Positions 1 through 4,882 of a stretch of DNA of 7,129 bases are shown here, piece after piece; within the stretch, counting starts at the first letter, position 1; each line of letters opens with the position of its first letter. The notes under the pieces were generated by a model, which was not told where the DNA came from, made no database searches, and was given only the letters and a program-made list of their open reading frames with translations. The DNA lies in assembly GCA_026389745.1 (NCBI GenBank), contig JAPLHG010000025.1:1-7129 (forward strand), given 5' to 3'. A program made the translations under genes and the position numbers. The DNA is from Chloroflexota bacterium. Its GTDB lineage: Bacteria > Chloroflexota > Dehalococcoidia > Dehalococcoidales > Fen-1064.

Positions 1-51
1 ATAACGTTCCTGTATTGCCCCGGCGTATTCTTTGATGCTTCCTCGTGTCAC
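1..51 (-). CDS. Transposase, N-terminal fragment (cut by window edge)
   Basis: Reading the minus strand from a GTG at 51-49 gives 17 uninterrupted codons, VTRGSIKEYAGAIQERY, which run off the left edge. This resembles the N-terminus of a common class of DDE/integrase-core (rve) transposases that begin M-[TK]-R-x-S-x-[KR]-E-Y-x-x-A-[IV]-x-x-R-Y, ahead of a helix-turn-helix; the family (IS481-like or similar) is recalled and cannot be verified from 17 residues. A purine-rich ribosome site (GGGGGG on the minus strand, plus-strand 56-61) lies 4 bases before the GTG. The direct repeats at 80-138 lie upstream of the gene, where an element end is expected. Whether the gene is intact cannot be seen here. 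Confidence 0.6.
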   Translation of the reverse strand, partial: MTRGSIKEYAGAIQERY

Positions 52-79
52 CTGACCCCCCTTTTTTCCTTCGGTCTTC

Positions 80-138
80 GGTAACACTAATTTTGAGGCA
101 ACGACCCCTTTCTTGGTAACACTAATTATGAGTCAATG
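80..138. repeat. Two-copy 24-bp direct repeat, probable transposase-binding sites
   Basis: Copy 1 is 80-103 and copy 2 is 115-138. They share GGTAACACTAATT exactly and match at 21 of 24 positions overall (differences at 93/128, 98/133 and 102/137), with a period of 35 bp. The repeat lies directly upstream of the minus-strand transposase start, so IS-end binding sites are the likeliest reading. A host operator for the divergent transporter gene is the alternative. Confidence 0.6.
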
Positions 139-145
139 CGAGGTC

Positions 146-174
146 TTGATTTCAATCGGGCAAGATAGTACAAT
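146..174 (+). promoter_or_regulatory. Sigma-70 promoter for the transporter operon
   Basis: A -35 box TTGATT (146-151) and a -10 box TACAAT (169-174) are separated by exactly 17 bp. Transcription would start near 181, leaving a leader of about 35 bases before the ATG at 216. The promoter begins about 8 bp outside the inferred insertion-sequence end, so the insertion seems to have spared it. Prediction from sequence only. Confidence 0.6.
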
Positions 175-215
175 TCTTTACTCAGTGCGGAATAAGTTTC
201 TGTTAGAAGGATTAA

Positions 216-1829
216 ATGGCAGCTAGTAATGCTCAGCCAGCTGATAAGATAGCGTTACGGCGTGATGTCACTGTTTGGGGTTCGTATACCTGGGGTTACG
301 CCGATGTCGGCGCAGATATCTATGCCGCGCTCGGACTTGTCATCGCCGCATCTCAGGGTCTGGCACCAGCGGCATTTGCTTTAGCCGGTCTCATCTACAT
401 AATGATCGGTTTCGGCTATACGGAGCTGGCTTCGACTTACCCCGTTGCCGGTGGCGGTCAATACTTCGCTTTGCGCGGACTGGGTGATTTCTGGGGATTC
501 GTCGCCGGGGCGGCACTCCTACTGGATTATACGATTGACATCGCCCTCTTTGCCGTCGCTTCTGCGGGTTACATCAACTTCTTTATGCCGCTCATCTTCG
601 GAGTGAATATCGGGCAGATTGCGATTGCCTTAGGACCTTTCCACACTATTAAAATCTTCTGGTTGATTGAGACGATGGTTCTCATCGTATTTCTAATGTG
701 GGTTAACATCCGAGGGGTACGCCATTCATCCCGTCTCAATGAAATCCTCGGGGCTATGGATTTAATCCTCGAAACTACGGTAGTCCTCCTGGGATTTCTC
801 CTCGCCTGGAAGCCCGACCTCTTGCTTAGTCAATGGACACAGGCATTGCATACCTTGCCGGTTAATCGATTTATGTACGGGTCGAGCCTCGCGATTATCT
901 CGTTTGTCGGACTGGAATCAATTTCTCAGGCCGCGCAGGAGACGCGCCGCCCCGCGACTATTATTCCGCGCACGAGTATTGCCCTCATCTTTACTGTTTT
1001 CATATTCGCCGTGGGTTTCTCTACGGTCGGTTTAGGCATCCTGCCGTGGCAACATTTTGCTCAGAACATCAGTGACCCGGTGGCTGAAATTGCCAAATCC
1101 ATTCCTTTCTTGGGCTTTATTGCCGGCCCGTTCACGGCCGTCCTCGGGGCCACTATTCTCCTGATCAGTGCTAACACCGGCGTTATGGGGGCATCCCGTC
1201 TGACCTTCTCCATGAGCCAGTTACACCTAGTCACCGGGTGGTTAGACAAAGTACACCCGCGCTTCCATACCCCCGTTCGGACAATAGTCGTCTTCTCACT
1301 GATGGGTGCGGTTGAAGCTTTGCTCGCTTTTCTCACGCCAAGTGTAATGGATACTCTGGGCAATATGTATGCCTTTGGGGCCTCATTGGGGTATATGATT
1401 GTTTTTGTCTCGCTGATAGCCTTACGCTTCAGAGACCCGTATTCGCCTCGTCCGTATATGATGCCGGTCAATGTCAAAATAAAGTCACACGGAAACATTG
1501 TGAATTTCCCGATACTGGGTATCTTAGGGTTTATCGGTGTCAGTTTCATCCTGTTTGAGGTTATCTTCACCCATCAAATAGGGCGTATTGCTGGCCCAAC
1601 CTGGGTGATTCTGTGTGTGGTCTATTATCTTTTATGGAGACACCGAAATCGACTACCGCTATTCAAAAGTATCAAGCACGATTGGGAACAAGAGCAAATT
1701 GATGTGTTAACCAGTGCCGAAGAATACGACTTACTGGAAACATATAAGGATGCACTGGCACAACGCGACAAGAAGGTGAAGAGTGATATTTCGAAAGCTT
1801 CCGCCGCCGACAAAATTCACGATAAGTGA
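216..1829 (+). CDS. APC-superfamily transporter, possibly KimA/KUP-like K+ symporter
   Basis: This is a 537-residue inner-membrane transporter with about 12 hydrophobic segments and a charged cytoplasmic tail from about residue 480. The ATG follows AGAAGG (205-210) with a 5-base gap. APC hallmarks are the TM2-TM3 loop YPVAGGGQY (75-83), VNIRG (163-167) after TM4, GLES in TM6 (232-235) followed by QETRRP (241-246), and ANTG in TM8 (319-322). The amino-acid-permease TM1 signature (G-x-G-I-F-like) is absent; TM1 instead reads YADVGADIYAALG (28-40), close to the KUP motif GDIGTSPLY. Acidic residues D30 (TM1), D104 in LLLDY (TM3) and E234 (TM6) match the positions of cation- and proton-coupling residues in KUP/KimA transporters. 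Downstream USP and TrkA genes favour K+ transport. I infer a K+/H+ symporter; an amino acid or amine permease is the main alternative. The superfamily is near certain, the substrate is not. Confidence 0.85.
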   Translation: MAASNAQPADKIALRRDVTVWGSYTWGYADVGADIYAALGLVIAASQGLAPAAFALAGLIYIMIGFGYTELASTYPVAGGGQYFALRGLGDFWGFVAGAALLLDYTIDIALFAVASAGYINFFMPLIFGVNIGQIAIALGPFHTIKIFWLIETMVLIVFLMWVNIRGVRHSSRLNEILGAMDLILETTVVLLGFLLAWKPDLLLSQWTQALHTLPVNRFMYGSSLAIISFVGLESISQAAQETRRPATIIPRTSIALIFTVFIFAVGFSTVGLGILPWQHFAQNISDPVAEIAKSIPFLGFIAGPFTAVLGATILLISANTGVMGASRLTFSMSQLHLVTGWLDKVHPRFHTPVRTIVVFSLMGAVEALLAFLTPSVMDTLGNMYAFGASLGYMIVFVSLIALRFRDPYSPRPYMMPVNVKIKSHGNIVNFPILGILGFIGVSFILFEVIFTHQIGRIAGPTWVILCVVYYLLWRHRNRLPLFKSIKHDWEQEQIDVLTSAEEYDLLETYKDALAQRDKKVKSDISKASAADKIHDK

Positions 1830-2010
1830 TAAATATCGATTAGTGCTGGGTGTGGTGGCGATTGTACTCGGCGCTGTGATTTTGTGGCGTACCCTTTCTG
1901 TATCCGTATCACCTCCGGCGCTTATGATAGGGTTTGCCTTTATCGGCTTTGGTGTTTATCGTCTCTGGCTTGGCTACATGCGCCTCAAGCAATTGAAAGG
2001 TAGGGGGTAG
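1783..2010 (+). CDS. Small two-helix membrane protein, overlapping the transporter
   Basis: A 75-residue protein begins at a GTG inside the transporter gene and overlaps it by 47 bp in another frame. AGAAGG at 1771-1776, the same ribosome site used by the transporter, lies 6 bases before the GTG and supports this start. The protein has a basic N-terminus (about 20 residues), a hydrophobic helix at about 20-38 (LGVVAIVLGAVILW), a proline-containing turn, a second helix at about 46-66, and a short basic end. I do not recognise a family. The overlap implies translational coupling and possibly a small subunit or partner of the transporter. The usp-like gene follows after 8 bp. An alternative is a non-functional reading frame, but the ribosome site and clean membrane topology argue for a real gene. 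Confidence 0.65.
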   Translation: MIFRKLPPPTKFTISDKYRLVLGVVAIVLGAVILWRTLSVSVSPPALMIGFAFIGFGVYRLWLGYMRLKQLKGRG

Positions 2011-2018
2011 GAGTCGCT

Positions 2019-2597
2019 ATGGTACACGTCGACCCGCTGGGGGCCTTGCTCGGAGTGGTGTTTGTGACGGCGATTGGTGCGCTACTCGTCTGGATGTTCC
2101 GTGTGCCGCCGGTTTCAACACTGTCGGCCGCAAAAGCCTACAGCTCTCTCAGCGCGGTTCGTAAGGTTCTGGTGCCCATAACCGACGCATTTCCGTCGGA
2201 ACGCGCCATTGGCTTGGCGTGCCGGTTGGGCCGCGAGCAAAAAGCGGAGATGGTGCTATTAAATGTCATCATCGTTCCATTTTCGATGGCATTAGATATG
2301 CCGGCACCCGCAGCGGAAATAAAAGCCAGCCAGATACTTGAACTGGGTGCGGTCATCGCTCAAAAGTACGGCTATACGGTTCGTAAGCGCATAATACACC
2401 ACCGCAGTATCCCTGATGGCATCCTGCAGGTGGCACAGGAGGAGGAGGTTGATGCGATTGTACTGGGTGTTGGCCTCAAGACGCGGGCATCAAGTCAGTG
2501 GGGTAAAACCAGCTTGGAGATTATGAGGCGCGCAACTTGCGAAGTTATCGTCGACAAGGTGCCCATGGAGGAGGAACCATTGGCACCGGCAGTCTAG
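2019..2597 (+). CDS. Membrane-anchored universal stress (UspA-like) protein
   Basis: A 192-residue protein whose ATG follows AGGAG (2009-2013) after 5 bases and begins 8 bp after the small membrane gene. A single hydrophobic helix at about 8-27 should anchor it to the inner membrane. A UspA fold spans about 48-180: VRKVLVPITD (47-56, strand 1), AEMVLLNVI (76-84, strand 2), VDAIVLGVG (144-152, strand 4) and CEVIVDKVP (174-182, strand 5). The nucleotide-binding loop of ATP-type USPs (G-2x-G-9x-G-[ST]) is degenerate here, reading GVG (150-152) with GKTS at 162-165, so ATP binding is uncertain. Ordinary USPs are soluble; USP domains are often fused to or encoded beside APC, CPA and KimA-like transporters, where they act as cytoplasmic regulatory domains. 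I infer a regulator of the adjacent transporter. Confidence 0.85.
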   Translation: MVHVDPLGALLGVVFVTAIGALLVWMFRVPPVSTLSAAKAYSSLSAVRKVLVPITDAFPSERAIGLACRLGREQKAEMVLLNVIIVPFSMALDMPAPAAEIKASQILELGAVIAQKYGYTVRKRIIHHRSIPDGILQVAQEEEVDAIVLGVGLKTRASSQWGKTSLEIMRRATCEVIVDKVPMEEEPLAPAV

Positions 2598-2663
2598 ACC
2601 CTGGTACAGATGGGGCTTCAGTGATACCAATCAAAAGGGAATTGAACCTGTTAATCCTAACTG

Positions 2664-2692
2664 TTGACAGACAGTCTGCGTAGGAGTAAAAT
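2664..2692 (+). promoter_or_regulatory. Distal sigma-70 promoter upstream of the trkA pair
   Basis: A consensus -35 box TTGACA (2664-2669) is followed after 17 bp by TAAAAT (2687-2692). Transcription would start near 2699, giving a leader of about 125 bases before the first trkA gene. Overlapping palindromes cover both boxes: ACTGT/ACAGT (2660-2664 and 2671-2675), CAGAC-A-GTCTG (2668-2678), and an arm of a longer inverted repeat on the -10 box. Regulation here is therefore plausible. Confidence 0.6.
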
Positions 2693-2736
2693 CCCCCAAC
2701 GTAGCCAATGAACGGACGGGTGATGTCTTGGGGGAT
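2691..2736. repeat. 9-bp inverted repeat in the trkA leader
   Basis: ATCCCCCAA (2691-2699) and TTGGGGGAT (2728-2736) are perfect inverted copies around a 28-base loop. The left arm begins inside the -10 box and reaches the predicted start site. No T-run follows the right arm, so this is not an ordinary terminator; it could be an operator dyad or an RNA stem. Confidence 0.5.
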
Positions 2737-2779
2737 ACATCCGGAGACCAGTATCGGTGCTCAAAAATACACCCTCTCG

Positions 2780-2788
2780 TGTTATACT
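2780..2788 (+). promoter_or_regulatory. Proximal extended -10 promoter for the trkA pair
   Basis: TGT-TATACT (2780-2788) forms an extended -10 element (TGn directly before a 5/6 -10 box). There is no good -35 box at the usual distance, as expected for this class. Transcription would start near 2795, about 29 bases before the ATG at 2824. Together with 2664-2692 it would give tandem promoters. Confidence 0.45.
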
Positions 2789-2823
2789 TATATCAGTATT
2801 ACCAATCTTAGTGAGAGTGACGT

Positions 2824-3222
2824 ATGAAAGTGGTCATTATGGGATGTGGTCGTGTGGGGGCCCGCCTTGCTGGGCAGCTGGATGCTTCAGGACATAGCGT
2901 TACTGTACTTGATGTGGATTCGTACAGCTTCCGTAGGTTGCCGCCAGGCTACAAAGGCAAAACACTGGTGGGTAATGGCATTGACATGGAATCACTGAAA
3001 AAAGCTGGTATTGAATCAGGGGAAGTCTTTGTTGCTGTGACTCAGGGAGATAACCGGAATATTATGGCGGCACAAATTGCCAAGCACATTTTCAATGTAC
3101 CAAAGGTGATTTGCCGTATTTACGACCCGTTACGTCAGGAGCTTTATCAGACTCTGGGGCTGGAGGCCATCAGCCCGACTACCATCTTCACTGATGTCCT
3201 GAAGAAGCGGGTGGAAAGCTGA
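2824..3222 (+). CDS. TrkA-N (RCK N-domain only) NAD-binding K+ regulator
   Basis: A 132-residue cytoplasmic Rossmann-fold protein. The dinucleotide-binding loop is GCGRVG (7-12), and D30 at the end of strand 2 (VTVLDVD) fits NAD(H) preference. GNGID follows strand 3 (usually GDGTD in TrkA), and VAVTQGDNRNIMAAQIAK matches the RCK region after strand 4. It ends after about one RCK_N domain and lacks the RCK_C ligand-binding half, unlike E. coli TrkA, which has two N-C pairs. The stop is 10 bp before the second, full-length trkA-like gene, so the two are probably co-translated and may assemble together. RCK proteins gate Trk/Ktr K+ transporters, but no TrkH/KtrB gene lies here. The ribosome site before ATG (about 2813-2820) is weak. 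Confidence 0.85.
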   Translation: MKVVIMGCGRVGARLAGQLDASGHSVTVLDVDSYSFRRLPPGYKGKTLVGNGIDMESLKKAGIESGEVFVAVTQGDNRNIMAAQIAKHIFNVPKVICRIYDPLRQELYQTLGLEAISPTTIFTDVLKKRVES

Positions 3223-3232
3223 GGGGCATACT

Positions 3233-3895
3233 ATGTACATTATCATAATTGGCGGTGGCCGGGTTGGTTATTATCTCTCCAAGGCTTTGCTGAGTGAGGG
3301 CCATGAAATTCTGGTGATTGAAAAAACCCCCGGTATCTGTGAGGCAATCAATGATGAATTGGGCACCGTTTGTTTACGCGGTGATGGCTGTGAAGTATCG
3401 ACACTGGCCGAAGCCGGCGTTGGCAGAGCCGATATGCTTGTTGCTGTAACCGCTGACGACGAAGACAACCTGGTTGCCTGCCAACTCGCCAAACACAAGT
3501 TTAAAGTACCACGCACCATCGCCCGTATCGGAAATCCAAAGAATGGGGAGCTTTTCAAGAAGCTAGGGATCGATGTTACTATCAGCAGCACCAATATTAT
3601 TCTGGAACATATCACCGAGGAAGTGCCCACGCATTCCATGACGCACCTGATGGAAATTCGGGATAGAGGGCTGGAAATTGTTGAGGTAAGGATGTCGGCC
3701 AATTCCGCCAGTGTCGGGAAAGCAGTAAAAGACCTTTCTTTGCCATCAGGTAGCATGCTCTTTCTGATCGTCCGCAAGGCTCAAAAACCCATAGTCCCCA
3801 CTCCCACCACCATCTTGATGGTGGGAGACCAGGTCATTGCCGTAACTGCGCCGGAGTCTGAGCAGGCACTACGCACCGCACTTAGAGGCGAGTAG
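3233..3895 (+). CDS. trkA: TrkA family K+ uptake regulator (RCK_N + RCK_C)
   Basis: A 220-residue cytoplasmic protein with one complete RCK unit, the length usual for KtrA/TrkA-like gating subunits. The N-domain has GGGRVG (7-12) and E30 closing strand 2 (ILVIEK), then GDG, LVAVTADDEDNLVACQLAK and a conserved RIGNP segment. The C-domain, from about residue 143, has EVRMS, the GKAVKDL helix, GSMLFLIVR and VGDQVIAV (the usual G-D-x-[VL]-x-[VA] RCK_C signature). The start is set by GAGGGG (3221-3226), 6 bases upstream and overlapping the preceding stop codon. Bound NAD(H), ATP or cyclic di-AMP typically switches such proteins; which one applies here cannot be read. It probably pairs with the N-only protein upstream and regulates a K+ transporter, either the APC protein at 216 or one encoded elsewhere. 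Confidence 0.9.
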   Translation: MYIIIIGGGRVGYYLSKALLSEGHEILVIEKTPGICEAINDELGTVCLRGDGCEVSTLAEAGVGRADMLVAVTADDEDNLVACQLAKHKFKVPRTIARIGNPKNGELFKKLGIDVTISSTNIILEHITEEVPTHSMTHLMEIRDRGLEIVEVRMSANSASVGKAVKDLSLPSGSMLFLIVRKAQKPIVPTPTTILMVGDQVIAVTAPESEQALRTALRGE

Positions 3896-3919
3896 ATTGG
3901 TGCAGAGCTCCTGTCGTCA

Positions 3920-3959
3920 TGATTATTAGTGACAAATGTCAGACCCATGCCAATAATCA
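3920..3959. repeat. Nested inverted repeats after the trkA pair
   Basis: Outer arms TGATTATT (3920-3927) and AATAATCA (3952-3959) match perfectly. Inside lies a separate dyad TGACA-AA-TGTCA (3930-3941). No T-run follows, so this does not look like an intrinsic terminator. It could be a regulator-binding site for rplY or an RNA processing structure. Confidence 0.4.
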
Positions 3960-4022
3960 ATGCCAGGGGGTTCTTACAGCCGAAACCAGACCCAACCTAC
4001 TCCGAGCAATCGCCGTTATAAA

Positions 4023-4060
4023 TACACTTCTTCCTCAAAAGTACACTTCTTCGCCAAAAT
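4023..4060 (+). repeat. Tandem 19-bp repeat upstream of rplY
   Basis: Two adjacent 19-bp units (4023-4041 and 4042-4060) match at 16 of 19 positions and share TACACTTCTTC exactly, followed by a common CAAAA. The second unit covers the expected -35/spacer region of the rplY promoter, so it could be a two-site regulator-binding region or a simple local duplication. Confidence 0.55.
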
Positions 4061-4061
4061 A

Positions 4062-4070
4062 TGCTTTAAT
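4062..4070 (+). promoter_or_regulatory. Probable extended -10 promoter of rplY
   Basis: TGC-TTTAAT (4062-4070) is an extended -10 element in an AT-rich stretch; the -35 region 17 bp upstream (TACACT) is poor. Transcription would start near 4077, about 30 bases before the ATG. TATATT at 4072-4077 is an alternative -10 box. Confidence 0.4.
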
Positions 4071-4106
4071 ATATATTTGTTGTACTAATACGGAGGACTT
4101 TGTAAC

Positions 4107-4796
4107 ATGGCGACTTTGGAATTAAAAGTGACGAAACGTCACATCGAGGGCAAGAAAGTTAAAGGACTGCGCAATATGGGTGTGACTCCGGCGCATCTCT
4201 TCGGACCCAATGTGGAGTCTTTGGCAATACAGTGTGATACTTCCAGCCTGAGAAATATTCTAGCGGAAGCCGGACATACCCGTCTCGTCAATCTCAAGCT
4301 TGGTCATGAAAAGAATCCCAGAACCGTAATGGTTCGTGAGGTTCAGATTGATTCCTTCAGGGGCAATTTACTTCACGTTGATTTCTACCAGGTGCAGCTG
4401 ACAGAGGACATCAAAGTCAATGTTCCCATCATACTGATTGGTGAATCAGCCGCCGCCAAGATGAAGGGTAATTCCCTGGTGCAGGAATTGAACGAACTTA
4501 CAGTCCAGTGCTTACCTACTAACATCCCCAATACCATAGAGGTCGATGTCTCACCGCTGGTCACGCCCGACCAGTTAATCCGCGTCAAAGACATTCTTGC
4601 CATTAAAGATGTTACCATCGTCAATGACCCGGGCGTCGTCGTGGCGAGAATTGCGATTGAAGTTATTGAAGTGGTGGAACAACCGCCGGTGGCTGAAGAA
4701 GGGGCTGAGGCGGCCGCTGAAGAAGGTGCTCCTGTCGAAGGTGAAAGTAAGGAAGCCCCTGCTAAAGCTGAAAAGAAGGAGTCACCTCGAGTTTGA
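4107..4796 (+). CDS. rplY: 50S ribosomal protein bL25 (CTC/TL5 form)
   Basis: This 229-residue protein binds 5S rRNA in the large subunit. The ATG follows a strong GGAGGA (4092-4097) with a 9-base gap. The N-terminal 5S-binding beta-barrel covers about 3-92, with the usual basic start (KRHIEGKKVKGLR), the G-x-x-P-A-x-[LV]-[FY]-G segment (GVTPAHLFG), VREVQIDSF and the family hallmark HVDFYQV. The second, C-terminal domain of the CTC/TL5 type covers about 93-190 (VNVPIILIGE, then IEVDVSPL). The last 40 or so residues are an alanine/glutamate-rich tail that turns lysine-rich at the end, common in long bL25 proteins and probably disordered. E. coli bL25 has only the first domain, so this is the long form. 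It is followed by ilvE after an 86-bp gap with its own regulatory features. Confidence 0.95.
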   Translation: MATLELKVTKRHIEGKKVKGLRNMGVTPAHLFGPNVESLAIQCDTSSLRNILAEAGHTRLVNLKLGHEKNPRTVMVREVQIDSFRGNLLHVDFYQVQLTEDIKVNVPIILIGESAAAKMKGNSLVQELNELTVQCLPTNIPNTIEVDVSPLVTPDQLIRVKDILAIKDVTIVNDPGVVVARIAIEVIEVVEQPPVAEEGAEAAAEEGAPVEGESKEAPAKAEKKESPRV

Positions 4797-4803
4797 TATT
4801 GGC

Positions 4804-4867
4804 TCTCAATGGCTCGTCGCTTGCCTGTTGCCTGCTAAGGCGCCGATTATAATCGTGCCCATTGAGA
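4804..4867. promoter_or_regulatory. Nested palindromes with -10 box before ilvE
   Basis: A perfect TATAAT (4848-4853) lies at the centre of a perfect 12-bp palindrome CGATTATAATCG (4844-4855). No good -35 box lies at 16-18 bp; TTGCCT occurs twice, at 4821 and 4828, within a tandem TTGCCTG repeat, giving poor spacings of 21 and 14 bp. Perfect 9-bp arms TCTCAATGG (4804-4812) and CCATTGAGA (4859-4867) enclose the whole region. The right arm ends 1 base before the ilvE ribosome site GAGGAG (4869-4874), so in a transcript from rplY the stem would sit beside that site. Promoter, operator and RNA roles are all possible. Confidence 0.45.
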
Positions 4868-4882
4868 AGAGGAGAGTTTCAG

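Larger units (their letters stand above)
1..138 (-). mobile_element. Terminal part of an insertion sequence
   Basis: This stretch combines the start of a transposase-like gene (51-1, minus) with an upstream leader carrying two copies of a 24-bp repeat (80-103 and 115-138). Repeated motifs near the tip are typical of several IS families whose transposase binds more than once per end. The outer tip is inferred near 136-140; the other end and any target-site duplication are outside the window, so the exact border is uncertain. The element points away from the transporter gene at 216 and its inferred end stops about 8 bp short of that gene's promoter. Confidence 0.5.

Noticed and set aside
275..487. 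70-codon open frame on the plus strand inside the transporter gene
   Set aside because: Arginine/cysteine-rich shadow of the transporter frame with no ribosome site or recognisable protein.
1061..1570. 169-codon open frame on the minus strand
   Set aside because: Antisense shadow of the transporter, whose motifs and helices account for the sequence.
2598..2823. Known riboswitch (for example the cyclic di-AMP class) before trkA
   Set aside because: The leader has stems and such riboswitches do control K+ genes, but I could not match the conserved core of any known class.
3271..3777. 168-codon open frame on the minus strand
   Set aside because: Antisense to trkA; composition is serine-rich noise and no family is recognisable.
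3919..4125. 68-codon frame across the trkA-rplY gap
   Set aside because: It runs through the repeats, promoter and ribosome site of rplY into its coding start, has no clear ribosome site of its own and resembles no protein.
4862..4882. Upstream TTG start that would extend IlvE by seven residues
   Set aside because: The extension would translate the GAGGAG ribosome site itself; ATG 4883 has ideal spacing and a normal N-terminus.
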